A DNA stretch of 64,000 nt from Oscillospiraceae bacterium (GCA_015068245.1 SVKU01000010.1:1-64000); one strand, 5' to 3'. Positions 1-8,600 are shown, counted from the first letter of the stretch. A program made the numbers and translations. The notes: generated from the sequence alone by a model not told the origin.

Positions 1-1
1 A

Positions 2-517
2 AATCTTGATATCCTTGCCAAGTACCTTGACTGGTTCTTCACCGATGAGGGTGCTATCCTGGCTTCCGGCGGTCCCGAAGGCCGTGCATGGGAATATGAT
101 GCTGACGGCAACAAGGTTCGTACCGAAGAATGGAACAACTCCGAGATTCCTAAGAACGAAAGATCCAACGCCTACGCTTTCGGCGGACTGCCCATGCTTG
201 CCCGTGAGGACATGCCTGAGGAAGAAAAATATCCCGTTCAGGAAGCTGCCGGCCCCATTTGGGAAGAAAACCACGACAGCGCATATGTAATGCCCACTAC
301 TCTTTCCATCTCCTCTAAGGAATCCGAAGAGTATGCAGCAATTTACAACGATATTCAGACCTACATCGAAGAAAACCTTGCCCGTTTCGTTACCGGCGAC
401 AACCCCATGAGCGATTGGGATGGCTTTGTTGCCCACATTCTGGAAATGGGTCTGGAAGATTGTATCGCCATCAAGCAGGCCGCTGTTGACAGATACAATG
501 AACGTGCTGTTGAATAA
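2..517 (+). CDS. Extracellular solute-binding lipoprotein, C-terminal part (5' end outside window)
   Basis: The reading frame is open from the first bases, so the gene begins upstream of the window and only the last 171 residues are present. It matches the C-terminal third of the ~570-residue solute-binding proteins found further along this window: a YLDWFFTDEGA segment, where the open bilobed fold returns to the hinge, and a helical tail ending in LEDCIAIKQAAVDRYNERAVE-like sequence. That tail corresponds to the endings of the proteins at 33163 and 58889. It is presumably a surface lipoprotein binding a small molecule, and no transporter gene follows. A strong terminator closes the gene. The family assignment is confident; the substrate is unknown. 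Confidence 0.85.
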   Translation, partial: NLDILAKYLDWFFTDEGAILASGGPEGRAWEYDADGNKVRTEEWNNSEIPKNERSNAYAFGGLPMLAREDMPEEEKYPVQEAAGPIWEENHDSAYVMPTTLSISSKESEEYAAIYNDIQTYIEENLARFVTGDNPMSDWDGFVAHILEMGLEDCIAIKQAAVDRYNERAVE

Positions 518-549
518 AGTGTAACCCGCAAACAAAGTGATTTGATTTT

Positions 550-581
550 GCCCCCGAAGCTTATGCTTCGGGGGCTTTTTT
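550..581 (+). terminator. Rho-independent terminator
   Basis: An 11-bp perfect stem (GCCCCCGAAGC / GCTTCGGGGGC) with a TTAT loop is followed by six T residues. It ends the solute-binding protein transcript. Confidence 0.95.
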
Positions 582-591
582 CGGCAAAGCC

Positions 592-620
592 TTGCATACG
601 AATTTGTAATGTGTTATAAT
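592..620 (+). promoter_or_regulatory. Promoter of the MATE/hydrolase pair
   Basis: TTGCAT (592-597), a 17-nt spacer and TATAAT (615-620) lie 52 nt before the MATE start codon. Confidence 0.65.
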
Positions 621-672
621 GATTTCAAATCAATTGATAAATAAAATCTATAATACTGAAAGGATATTCGGT

Positions 673-2013
673 ATGAAAGGCGACCTTACTCAGGGCAAAC
701 CGCTGAGCGTAATATGGCGGTTTTCTCTGCCGCTGCTGCTTTCTACTGCACTGCAGCAGATGTATAATATTGTAGACAGCATAATCGTCGGTCAGCTTAC
801 CGGTGCGCCGGGACTGGCAGCAATTGGTGCTGCATATCCCATAACACTTTTTTACATAGCATTTGCCACCGGTGCGTCTATGGGCTGCTCCGTTACCATA
901 TCCCAGCTGTTTGGCGCAAAGAAGCTGGGCAGAATGAAAACCGCAATTTTTACTGCACTTATTGCACTTTGTGCTGTGGGTGCAGCGTTGGCAGCTGCAG
1001 GAGCGTTGGCAAGTTCCGGCTTGATGACGCTTTTGAAAACCCCGGACAATATCCACCACAATGCCACGGCTTATCTTGCGATTTATTCAGCCGGTGTGTT
1101 CCCGATGTTTGTATATAACGCATCAACAGCAATATACACGGGACTTGGAGACTCAAAGCGACCGCTGTATTTTCTGATGATGTCCTCAGTGCTGAACATT
1201 ATTCTCGACTACATCGCCGTTGGGCCCCTGGGTATGGGCGTTATAGGTGCGGCATGGGCAACCACTGCATCCCAAACCGTTGCGGCATTACTTTCTGTAA
1301 CCCTGATTATCAGAAAGACCCTGGCCATAAAGACGGATGAAAAAGCTCGTCGTTTTGACAAGGTAATTCTGAGGGAAATGAGCCGTATTGCACTGCCCAG
1401 CATCTTTCAACAGAGCTGTGTGGCACTGTGTCATACCATTCTGCAGAGCCTTGTCAACAGCTTTGACACGGCAGTTATTGCAGGGTACGAGGCAGCTTCC
1501 AAACTGCACAACTTTGCCTATATGTGCTTCAACACCCTTGGAACAGCCCTTTCCAGCTTTGTTGCCCAGAACTATGGCGCAGGTAAACTTGGCAGGATAA
1601 AAGAAGGCTTCAAGGTTTCAACTCTGCTGTGCTTTTGCTTTACGCTTGCAGTTATTGCCATATTCCAGCTGTTCCCTGCTCAGCTTACGGGACTGTTTGC
1701 CGATGCGGAAGCTGAACCGGGAGTTATTGAGGTTGGAGTCAATTATCTGCGGATAATTTCCCCCATGTATTCCATAATATGTTTTATCATTACCACCGGA
1801 GGTCTGCTGCGTGGCCTTGGCAAGAGCATGACTTTCTTTATAGAAACAGTCATAGAATTTGCTGTCCGTGTAACCATGTGCTTTGTGCTTACGGGCGTGC
1901 TTTCCAGCTATACAGGACTGATGTGGGCATGGTATTTTGGTTCGCCCTGTGGTTTTGCGATGTGTATGTATCTGTATTTCAGGACAAGGAATACGATTTT
2001 GACTGAGAAATAG
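673..2013 (+). CDS. MATE family efflux transporter
   Basis: Predicted 446-residue polytopic membrane protein with about 12 helices, typical of the multidrug and toxin extrusion family. Visible family signatures are the N-terminal LPLLLSTALQQMYNIVDSIIVG segment (TM1, with the conserved Gln and Asp), the GASMGCSVTISQ stretch and the second-half repeat beginning ALPSIFQQSCVAL. Members exchange Na+ or H+ for cationic or aromatic compounds at the cytoplasmic membrane. I chose the ATG at 673 because AAGGA lies 8 nt upstream; an in-frame ATG at 619 overlaps the -10 element. The downstream hydrolase gene begins 12 bp later, so the two are probably co-transcribed and the pump may export a product or toxic substrate of that enzyme. 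Confidence 0.9.
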   Translation: MKGDLTQGKPLSVIWRFSLPLLLSTALQQMYNIVDSIIVGQLTGAPGLAAIGAAYPITLFYIAFATGASMGCSVTISQLFGAKKLGRMKTAIFTALIALCAVGAALAAAGALASSGLMTLLKTPDNIHHNATAYLAIYSAGVFPMFVYNASTAIYTGLGDSKRPLYFLMMSSVLNIILDYIAVGPLGMGVIGAAWATTASQTVAALLSVTLIIRKTLAIKTDEKARRFDKVILREMSRIALPSIFQQSCVALCHTILQSLVNSFDTAVIAGYEAASKLHNFAYMCFNTLGTALSSFVAQNYGAGKLGRIKEGFKVSTLLCFCFTLAVIAIFQLFPAQLTGLFADAEAEPGVIEVGVNYLRIISPMYSIICFIITTGGLLRGLGKSMTFFIETVIEFAVRVTMCFVLTGVLSSYTGLMWAWYFGSPCGFAMCMYLYFRTRNTILTEK

Positions 2014-2025
2014 AGGAGAACGATC

Positions 2026-2814
2026 ATGAACTATATCCCCAATGCCGGGCAGACATATATGCCCTTTACCGACAATATCAATATACCCACACTGCCTTAT
2101 ACTCCGCTGGACAGGCCGGAACCGCCGATTCCGGAGCTTGAACTGCGCAGGGAATTCAAAGACCGTGGGTATATGATAGGAACTCAGTGCCAGCACTTTA
2201 TTCCCGGTGTTACAGCGAAAATGCTGGACTGGTTTTGGGGCAATATGGAAAAATGCTATTACCTGTGGGCGCCCGGTTCCCACAAGAGATTCAACTGGGT
2301 GCGGCCTCCATGGCAGTATGGCTTTGAAAAGTCTGCCCACATTATCTCCGAGGCGGTAGGGCAGGGTATCCCCGTATTTGGCGGCAGCGGTATCCAAATA
2401 AACAGGCTTGCCTTGAATGAGTGGTTCCCATTCACAACTCACCTTGACCACGTTATCTGCGAAGGTGTTTTCAACGATTTGGGAGAGTTTGTGGACAGCA
2501 CTGTTCATATGTGGCAGGACGTTCCCGGTGGGACTATCCACATTACTGCCTCTGTTGTGAACCCCAACATTTCCGAGCCGCCTTCATTCATCAAAGAGAT
2601 ATTGGCGGCTGACCCGGATTCGCCCATAGTTCCGCCTGCAGCTACCGACCACGGCGAATACGAGGCTGCCATGTGGCCCAGATTCCTGCCGCAGATGTAT
2701 GCGCTGTGGGAAAACCATCCCGACCCATCTCAAAGCTATCCGTGTGACCTGACAGTTATTGAAAAAAATGGCGTATTGTCCTATGTAACCGAAAACGGTC
2801 CGATTGCTTTATAA
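2026..2814 (+). CDS. DAPG/phloretin hydrolase-like C-C hydrolase
   Basis: 262 residues. The stretch GVTAKMLDWFWGN...YYLWAPGSHKRFNW (residues about 61-91) resembles the signature of the PhlG/Phy family (2,4-diacetylphloroglucinol hydrolase, phloretin hydrolase). These zinc enzymes cut a C-C bond between a phloroglucinol ring and an acyl group. His and Glu residues in the core (H86, H105, E109, H142, E146, H161, H209) are plausible metal ligands, but I cannot align them to the known zinc site by eye. There is no signal peptide, so the enzyme is cytoplasmic. It is co-directional with the upstream MATE gene (12-bp gap, AGGAG ribosome site). The substrate is inferred only to be an acylated polyphenol or similar; family-level confidence is good. 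Confidence 0.75.
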   Translation: MNYIPNAGQTYMPFTDNINIPTLPYTPLDRPEPPIPELELRREFKDRGYMIGTQCQHFIPGVTAKMLDWFWGNMEKCYYLWAPGSHKRFNWVRPPWQYGFEKSAHIISEAVGQGIPVFGGSGIQINRLALNEWFPFTTHLDHVICEGVFNDLGEFVDSTVHMWQDVPGGTIHITASVVNPNISEPPSFIKEILAADPDSPIVPPAATDHGEYEAAMWPRFLPQMYALWENHPDPSQSYPCDLTVIEKNGVLSYVTENGPIAL

Positions 2815-2820
2815 CCAATA

Positions 2821-2868
2821 ACAGGAAGCGTCGCTGACACTGTGCCAGCGACGCTTCCTGTTGTTTTT
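2821..2868 (+). terminator. Rho-independent terminator
   Basis: A 16-bp perfect stem (2821-2836 with 2846-2861) is followed by TGTTTTTG. It ends the MATE/hydrolase operon. Confidence 0.93.
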
Positions 2869-2878
2869 GTGCAGCCTC

Positions 2879-2922
2879 TTGACTTATTGTACAATGTGCG
2901 TTATCATTAACATGTTAATGAT
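2879..2922 (+). promoter_or_regulatory. Promoter with a 20-bp palindromic operator over the -10
   Basis: TTGACT (2879-2884), a 17-nt spacer and TATCAT (2902-2907). A perfect 20-bp palindrome centred on AACATGTT occupies 2903-2922 and covers the -10 and the likely transcription start. The spacer also holds the 10-bp palindrome ATTGTACAAT (2886-2895). The arrangement suits repression by a dimeric MarR/GntR-type protein, which is an inference. Confidence 0.75.
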
Positions 2923-2963
2923 TAGCAGGCTAAATTATTTGGAGAATTATTAAGGTAGGTAAA

Positions 2964-4328
2964 ATGAACAAGGAAAAAAAGATTATTCAGGATTTGACCA
3001 CAGGCAGCGTAACAAAGCTGCTTTTGGCGTTTGCTTTTCCGATGCTCCTGTCCAACCTGCTGCAAACGGTTTACAGTATGGTGGATATGATAGTCATCGG
3101 TCAGTTTGTTGGCAGCACAGGATTGTCGGCGGTTTCCATTGGTGCGGATATACTGCATTTTCTGACTTTTGTGGGGATGGGGTTCTCAAATGCAGGTCAG
3201 GTAATTTTGTCGCAGAACATTGGCGCGGGAAATAAAGACAGAATCAAGGGTACCATCGGAACCATGTTCACTCTGGTGTTGGGACTGTCTGTCATAATAA
3301 GTGTTGGCTGCTTGTTCTTTATTGACCCGATTCTGAAAGCCATGAACACTCCTGCCGAAGCATATACTTATGCACGGCAGTACGGCATCACCTGCATGGC
3401 GGGCCTGTTCTTCATATATGGCTACAATATGGTAAGTGCCATACTTAGGGGTATGGGTGATTCAAAGCATCCGTTTATAATTATTGCAGTTGCTGCCATT
3501 ACCAATCTGATACTTGACCTGATATTTGTTGCAGGTTTTGGTATGGGACCCTTTGGCGCTGCACTGGCAACCGTTATCGGTCAGGGAGTGAGCTTCATTT
3601 GGGCGATCACATTCCTTTTCAGAAACAGAGAAGCCTTTGGATTTGACTTCAAGCTCAAGAGCTTTATTCCCGACAAAGAGGTAATGCCGGTTTATATCAA
3701 GCTGGCTCTGCCCATGTGTCTGCAGTCGGCAGCTATTCATTTTTCAATGCTGTTTGTCAATTCCTACATCAATTCCTATGGCGTAATCGCTTCGGCTGTT
3801 ACCGGTATAGGCAACAAGCTGGGTTCCATCACTGCTGTTGTTACCAATGCGCTGTCCACTGCAGGCAGCTCCATGGTAGGGCAGAATCTTGGTGCAAAGA
3901 AATACGAGCGGATACCCAAAATCATTGCCGTGTCCATGATAGCGGATCTTGCATTTGCGGCAATACTGTCGGTTTTGACTGTTTTCTTCCCGGAAGCAAT
4001 TTTCGGCATATTCAATTCCGACCCTGAGGTTCTGGAAATGGCCATGACTTACATTCCCGTGGCTGTCCTGCTGTATTTGGGATTTGCACTCAGGTCTCCG
4101 TTCTTTGCGCTGATCAACGGTTCCGGCAACGCAAAGCTTAACCTGTGTGTTGGATTGCTGGACGGCGTTGTCTGCCGCATTGGTCTGGCGATGCTGCTTG
4201 GTATAGTTATGGAAATGGGTATCCACGGATTCTGGTACGGCAACGCTCTGGCGGGTTATATGCCGTTTGTCATCGGCGGCGTATTTTACGCCAGCGGCAA
4301 GTGGAAAAAACCGAGAATAGTGAAATGA
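2964..4328 (+). CDS. MATE family efflux transporter
   Basis: 454-residue polytopic membrane protein of the MATE superfamily, a different subgroup from the one at 673. Family features are an N-terminal AFPMLLSNLLQTVYSMVDMIVIGQ helix with the Asp of TM1, the GFSNAGQVILSQNIGAGN loop, and the matching second half (LALPMCLQSAAIHFSMLFVNSY). It is expected to export organic compounds with a sodium or proton gradient. It is monocistronic, between a palindrome-controlled promoter and a bidirectional terminator, and convergent with the GntR gene. The operator over its promoter suggests ligand-dependent induction. Whether the adjacent GntR controls it is unknown. Confidence 0.92.
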   Translation: MNKEKKIIQDLTTGSVTKLLLAFAFPMLLSNLLQTVYSMVDMIVIGQFVGSTGLSAVSIGADILHFLTFVGMGFSNAGQVILSQNIGAGNKDRIKGTIGTMFTLVLGLSVIISVGCLFFIDPILKAMNTPAEAYTYARQYGITCMAGLFFIYGYNMVSAILRGMGDSKHPFIIIAVAAITNLILDLIFVAGFGMGPFGAALATVIGQGVSFIWAITFLFRNREAFGFDFKLKSFIPDKEVMPVYIKLALPMCLQSAAIHFSMLFVNSYINSYGVIASAVTGIGNKLGSITAVVTNALSTAGSSMVGQNLGAKKYERIPKIIAVSMIADLAFAAILSVLTVFFPEAIFGIFNSDPEVLEMAMTYIPVAVLLYLGFALRSPFFALINGSGNAKLNLCVGLLDGVVCRIGLAMLLGIVMEMGIHGFWYGNALAGYMPFVIGGVFYASGKWKKPRIVK

Positions 4329-4335
4329 AGCAACA

Positions 4336-4384
4336 AACAAAAGCTGTCATCCTTGAAATTTCAGGATGACAGCTTATTATTTGC
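4336..4384. terminator. Bidirectional terminator
   Basis: A near-perfect palindrome (AAGCTGTCATCCT at 4341-4353 with AGGATGACAGCTT at 4363-4375) has T-rich sequence on both exits. It separates the convergent MATE and GntR genes. Confidence 0.9.
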
Positions 4385-5167
4385 TCAGTCAAAACTTCTG
4401 GAAAACATGACTCCGTCACGCTGCATAATAACATCCAGCCGTACTCTGTCGCCGCGTATCAGTGACTGGGTGAACTCGAAAATTTCTCCGCCCTCGGTAC
4501 CGCATCTGCGCTGGTGGAAAAAACCTATGCTGCTGCGCTTGCATTGAAGAAGCTCGGCGTCTTCCTTAGAAAGCCTGACGACCTCATAGGAATCTTCGGC
4601 AGTTCCGGGGACAATACCGGCTTCGTACAGCAGGGAATACATTGAGTGGACTTCCAACTGTTCTCTGGTAAGACCGGGATAAACGTATTCGGGATAATAG
4701 GAAGTCTCCAACATAAGAGGCTCGCCGTCTACACGGCGTATGCGGGTAAATTTGTACACCCTGATATCTGCCTTGGCAAGTTCCAGCTTGCCGGCAATAT
4801 CCAGAGGAGGAGTGATGATCTCAAATGAAAGCAGGGTAGATGAAGGTTGCTTTCCCATGGCCAGAACTTCCGATGTGAAAGACCAGATGTTTTCGGCCTT
4901 GAGCTTCTGCCGGGGTTCGGAAACGAAGGTGCCGCGACCTCTTTTCCTTATAACAAGACCTTCGTCTTCAAGGGTACCCATAGCTTGACGCACCGTCGAA
5001 CGGCTAACACCAAAGGTTTTGATCATTTCGCTTTCAGACGGCAGAAGATCACCGGGAACCAGCAGACCTGCAGAAATGAATCTTTTTATAACACTGATGA
5101 GCTGAGAATAGAGCGGAATATTTCCATCGTCGGTCAACTCCGCTTTCAGAATGGGACTTGTTTCCAT
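4385..5167 (-). CDS. GntR/HutC-type transcriptional regulator with UTRA ligand domain
   Basis: 260 residues. The N-terminal winged helix (about residues 17-83) has the classic LPSESEMIKTFGVSRSTVRQA recognition segment and the GRGTFV wing. Residues about 95-250 form a UTRA-like effector domain (ending RLDVIMQRDGVMF). Such repressors bind short palindromes and release DNA when a small carboxylate, sugar or amino-acid derivative binds. GGAGG lies 6 nt before the ATG. The SARP-like regulator gene lies upstream on the same strand, 36 nt away, so the two may be co-transcribed. The target is unknown; the palindrome at 2903 is one candidate. Confidence 0.9.
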   Translation of the reverse strand: METSPILKAELTDDGNIPLYSQLISVIKRFISAGLLVPGDLLPSESEMIKTFGVSRSTVRQAMGTLEDEGLVIRKRGRGTFVSEPRQKLKAENIWSFTSEVLAMGKQPSSTLLSFEIITPPLDIAGKLELAKADIRVYKFTRIRRVDGEPLMLETSYYPEYVYPGLTREQLEVHSMYSLLYEAGIVPGTAEDSYEVVRLSKEDAELLQCKRSSIGFFHQRRCGTEGGEIFEFTQSLIRGDRVRLDVIMQRDGVMFSRSFD

Positions 5168-5203
5168 AAGGGACCTCCGGGTAAACTATGATATCTGGTA
5201 GAT

Positions 5204-6421
5204 TTATTCAGCTGAGGGGATCACAACAGACTTGTCAAGCTGGGTAAGGCTGTGCTGCAAAACAACATTGCAGCCACGCAGTCCGGTTTTGAGCTTTTGT
5301 TCAAGATTCAAGATCATTTTCAGCCCGTCTTCACGGGAAGTGTTGGGCAGCAGCACAAGAAACTGCCGCATACTGTACTGGCAGCATACATCGCTGAGTC
5401 GCAGATTGCCGGATATCAATTGGGGAAGATTGTCCATAACCTTTTTGGAAGGCTGTGTTCTGCTGCTGCCGGAGACTGTAATAAGTGCCAGTTGGGAGAC
5501 GGTGCCGAAAACGATGTTTTCCCTTATCTTAAGCTGAGATATATCACGAAAGACGTTAAGATTGCAGAAAAGTGCACCGGGATGGGCTGACGGCTTAGGC
5601 AGAGCATGAAGGACTATGTTGACGTCCTCTTCGAAGTCACGAATGTCAGCACTGATTTCTTCATATAAAGACATAAATTGGGCAGAAGGTGCCTTTCCGT
5701 GCTGCATATAGAAGAACTCGGATGTTTGCCGGTAAAACTGCAATGCCTTTTCCTTATTGCCGCTGCGGAAAAGAGCGCGAATGAACTGAATATGGAGCGA
5801 TTCGACATTTGTGCCAAGATCCATCAAAGTCTCAAGACAATCAACCAGTTTATCGTACTGCTTGAGCTTTTCCAAAGTGGCAGCGCCATTGATACACAGT
5901 TCAACAAACCTCAGATGATAGTGGTCATAAAGAGGAACGACCCAACTGTAAGAAGCCATAGACATGGGCAGAAAACGGCCTTTATAAAGGCTTACGGCCT
6001 CCAAAACAGGGGCAAGCTGAGAGTCGCCGGTTTTCCTGATGGATTCCAGGTATAAACGGTCAAAAAGCTCGCAGTCCACCTCCATGGGAATATCGTTGTT
6101 CCACTGGTAAGAACCCTGGTGATTCAGTATAAGATCCCTGCCGGAAAAGACGCCCAGCTTGTCCAGTTCGTTTCTAGCCCGGTGGACAAGGATTTTCAAT
6201 GCGTTGGCAGAGGAATCAGCAGGCTCACCCGGCCAGAAAATCTCGCACAACTCGGAAACGGACGTGGAGTGGTCTCTGTGGATAATGAGATACTGAATCA
6301 GCGGCATCAGCTTTTTACTGCGGCTGCTGAACGAAACAGTTTCAATGCTTTCTGCCTGAGCATCTGCAACCGAAATGGAAAAATCACCAAAAGTAGTTAC
6401 ATATAAAGAATAACGTTCCAT
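5204..6421 (-). CDS. SARP/AfsR-like transcriptional regulator (winged helix + BTAD)
   Basis: 405 residues from the ATG at 6421, which has a perfect AGGAGG 9 nt upstream; a longer reading to 6517 has no such site. Residues about 1-110 read as an OmpR-type winged helix (SVSELCEIFWPGE...NALKILVHRARNELDKLG, the usual trans-reg region of SARP proteins). Residues about 115-255 are a tetratricopeptide-like bacterial transcriptional activation domain (EVDCELFDRLYLES...LCINGAATLEKLKQYDKLVDCLETLM). The remaining ~140 residues form an additional domain I do not recognise; it may be GGDEF-like or a degenerate effector domain (VLLPNTSREDGLKMI). The target genes are unknown. It is probably co-transcribed with the GntR gene. 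Confidence 0.8.
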   Translation of the reverse strand: MERYSLYVTTFGDFSISVADAQAESIETVSFSSRSKKLMPLIQYLIIHRDHSTSVSELCEIFWPGEPADSSANALKILVHRARNELDKLGVFSGRDLILNHQGSYQWNNDIPMEVDCELFDRLYLESIRKTGDSQLAPVLEAVSLYKGRFLPMSMASYSWVVPLYDHYHLRFVELCINGAATLEKLKQYDKLVDCLETLMDLGTNVESLHIQFIRALFRSGNKEKALQFYRQTSEFFYMQHGKAPSAQFMSLYEEISADIRDFEEDVNIVLHALPKPSAHPGALFCNLNVFRDISQLKIRENIVFGTVSQLALITVSGSSRTQPSKKVMDNLPQLISGNLRLSDVCCQYSMRQFLVLLPNTSREDGLKMILNLEQKLKTGLRGCNVVLQHSLTQLDKSVVIPSAE

Positions 6422-6645
6422 CAAACAGAACCTCCTGATTTTGGCCGGCAAAAGGTCGGTCGATCTGAAAAACGAAATGCTTATATCCGGGACACTCGCT
6501 GGTGTTGTTGTTTGCATCGAACTTGCTTGTTCTCAATGAGCGCACAAATGTATTTGTGCAATTATATTGTATGTCAATATTTACATGATTTCAAGCTTCA
6601 TTTTCGCCAGAATACAGCAAAATGTACAGCAATTTGTGTTTTGTG

Positions 6646-6678
6646 GAAAAAAGAGGCAGATGCGGTTAGCATCTGCCT
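6646..6678 (-). terminator. Rho-independent terminator of the beta-helix gene
   Basis: On the minus strand a 10-bp stem (AGGCAGATGC / GCATCTGCCT) is followed by CTTTTTTCC. It lies just past the beta-helix stop codon. Confidence 0.88.
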
Positions 6679-6695
6679 CATCGGAAATATGTGAT

Positions 6696-8441
6696 TTAGT
6701 GATTTCTGGGCATGAAGTGAGCGCCGCCTATAACGGGAGTATCCTCCGACAGAACGCTGCCTTCGGCAGAGAAACTGACAGTACACCAACCGCCCGGAGA
6801 ATCGGGTACACGGCCGGGACCACGCAGACCTGTGGGAACGGCATCACCGGTAAGAGTGCCTATGCCGGCATCGCTGGTGTAGGTTATCTGAGCACCGTTG
6901 ATAAGCTCCAGATCAAGTCCGTCAAACTTGCCGACAGCAATGGTGTTGTCCAGAATTACCTTGAACTTGCAGCCGCGCTGAACGCCCATGTCGCCAAAGA
7001 TTACGGAGTTTTTAATGGTAAGGGTGCATTCGCCGACCTCGTTGGGGCGTTCTTCGCCGTTGATGCATACTGCAAGAGCCTGACCTGCGGGAGCGATAAG
7101 ATTGCAGTGGTCAAGAACGATATCGCAGTAACCGCCGTCTACAATGATGGCGCTGCCTTCTGTGGCAACCAAAGTGGTGTCTTTTGCTTCAAACAGGGCT
7201 TTGCTGCCAACACGGAAACGCACACGCAGAGCATTTTTGCCCTTTACAACACAGTCTTCCAGTTTGATATGACCGTCGTTGCAGATAATTGCGCCCTCGT
7301 CGTTAACAGCCTCAAAGTAGCTGCGGCTGAAAACCACGTTGCTGCCTCCGTCGCAGTAGATGCCTGCAGAGGCGGGACCGTAGCTTACGGCAACGGCTTC
7401 GCTGCCGTCGATATCTGCGCCGGGATTGTCGGTAGCAACGACAGAGCCGTTGTTGCCGGAGGTGGTCAGATATGTATCCTTGACATGAATGGTGCCGAAG
7501 CTGGTGTTGTAAACACCGTGACCGAAGCTGGCGTCGGAGCGGACAATGCAGCCGTCAAGGCTGGCATCGCCCTTGAATACGGTAAATACACCGTGGGCAG
7601 AACCGAGCTTGGTGTCGCCGGCAACGCAGTTGGCAAACATACAGGTGTTTTTCAGATTGATTTTGGAGCCTTCACCGCTGGCGAGAACAACGGAGTTGAC
7701 GCCGTTGCTCATGCCGGGGCCGGTAAGTCCTTCGGGCTTTTTGTATGCGCCGTCAACCTTGTCGAGCATACAGCCTTCCACATTGATTTCTTTGCCGCCG
7801 CCTTCAAAAACGACGCATTCATTTTCGGCGGTGGACTGAATGTAGGAGTTCTTCACGCTGCGACCGGAAATTTCACCGCCATAGACCTTTTCATCGATGA
7901 GCTTCAGACCTTCGCCGTCACCATAAACGGTGGAGGTGAGCACTGCCATATATGCTTCGGGCATTTCGGTGGGCATGGGAGGCATTTCCATAGGCGCACC
8001 ACCCATGGGGCCGGGCATACCGCCGGGACCACCTGCAGCTTTGGATTCGGCACGTTTGCGCTGCTGCTCAGCATAGGCTTCCAGAATAGCATCGTCGGGA
8101 CCGTTGGGCAGTTTGGCTTCGGGAGCTTCGGGATAGCCGCAGATGTTGGGGATACCTTCTGGTTTCATCATTTCGCCACCGGGACCACCGGGCATACCAC
8201 CGGGCATACCACCGGGACCGCCGGGACCGCCGGGACTACCGGGCATACCGCCGGGACCACCGGGCATACCGCCGGGACCGCCGGGACCGCCGGGACTACC
8301 GGGCATACCGCCGGGACCACCGGGCATACCGCCGGGACCACCGGGTCCGCCGGGACCACCGGGTCCGCCGGGACCACCGGGTCCGCCGGGACCGCCGGGT
8401 CCGCCCTTGCCGCCAAACATACTTATTTCAGACAGTTTCAT
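6696..8441 (-). CDS. Collagen-like Gly/Pro/Met repeat protein with a right-handed beta-helix domain
   Basis: 581 residues from the ATG at 8441 (GGAGG 8 nt upstream). After MKLSEISMFGGK, residues about 9-90 are almost entirely GGP, GGM and PGS triplets. A second short GPM patch (GGPGGMPGPMGGAPMEMPPMP) lies near 135-155. From about residue 165 to the end the sequence is a series of ~22-residue rungs rich in small, Asn and Val residues (e.g. IYCDGGSNVVFSRSYFEA, IICNDGHIKLEDCVVKG), typical of a single-stranded right-handed parallel beta-helix. There is no signal peptide, transmembrane helix or anchor, so it is probably cytoplasmic. Its function is unknown. The same GPM composition occurs in enzymes of the island 14-62 kb, so a scaffold or binding-partner role is possible. 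Confidence 0.8.
   Translation of the reverse strand: MKLSEISMFGGKGGPGGPGGPGGPGGPGGPGGPGGPGGMPGGPGGMPGSPGGPGGPGGMPGGPGGMPGSPGGPGGPGGMPGGMPGGPGGEMMKPEGIPNICGYPEAPEAKLPNGPDDAILEAYAEQQRKRAESKAAGGPGGMPGPMGGAPMEMPPMPTEMPEAYMAVLTSTVYGDGEGLKLIDEKVYGGEISGRSVKNSYIQSTAENECVVFEGGGKEINVEGCMLDKVDGAYKKPEGLTGPGMSNGVNSVVLASGEGSKINLKNTCMFANCVAGDTKLGSAHGVFTVFKGDASLDGCIVRSDASFGHGVYNTSFGTIHVKDTYLTTSGNNGSVVATDNPGADIDGSEAVAVSYGPASAGIYCDGGSNVVFSRSYFEAVNDEGAIICNDGHIKLEDCVVKGKNALRVRFRVGSKALFEAKDTTLVATEGSAIIVDGGYCDIVLDHCNLIAPAGQALAVCINGEERPNEVGECTLTIKNSVIFGDMGVQRGCKFKVILDNTIAVGKFDGLDLELINGAQITYTSDAGIGTLTGDAVPTGLRGPGRVPDSPGGWCTVSFSAEGSVLSEDTPVIGGAHFMPRNH
8170..8408. repeat. Tandem DNA repeats coding the Gly/Pro/Met tract
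   Basis: Positions 8221-8280 and 8281-8339 are a 60-bp direct repeat, identical at all but the last base (20 codons, so copy-number change keeps frame). They are followed by an 18-bp repeat (8341-8402) alternating GGACCACCG and GGTCCGCCG units. The near identity suggests recent slippage or duplication. Confidence 0.9.
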
Positions 8442-8491
8442 ATTATTGACCTCCATTTTCTTTTCTTCTTTTCTCAGCTTGAGTTGTAATA

Positions 8492-8520
8492 ATTATATTG
8501 CTAAATATTGGTATAGTCAA
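8492..8520 (-). promoter_or_regulatory. Promoter of the beta-helix gene
   Basis: Minus strand TTGACT (8520-8515), 17-nt spacer, TATAAT (8497-8492): a near-consensus housekeeping promoter 51 nt from the start codon. Confidence 0.8.
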
Positions 8521-8564
8521 TATTGAGCCTGCATAATAAAATATGTGAAATTTGCATCGATATA

Positions 8565-8573
8565 TGATATACT
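8565..8573 (+). promoter_or_regulatory. Extended -10 of the membrane protein gene
   Basis: TGA-TATACT (8565-8573) lies 27 nt before the start at 8601. No good -35 is visible. Confidence 0.45.
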
Positions 8574-8600
8574 CTGCTTTAGGGAAAGGAAGCGATTGGT

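Noticed and set aside
8170..8408. CRISPR-like repeat array
   Set aside because: The repeats are in-frame codons of a Gly/Pro/Met protein tract with no unique spacers.
6567..8489. Long plus-strand open frame antisense to the beta-helix gene
   Set aside because: It follows the GC-rich repeat codons of the minus-strand gene, has no ribosome site, and its protein is a composition artefact (repeated AGTTGHT).
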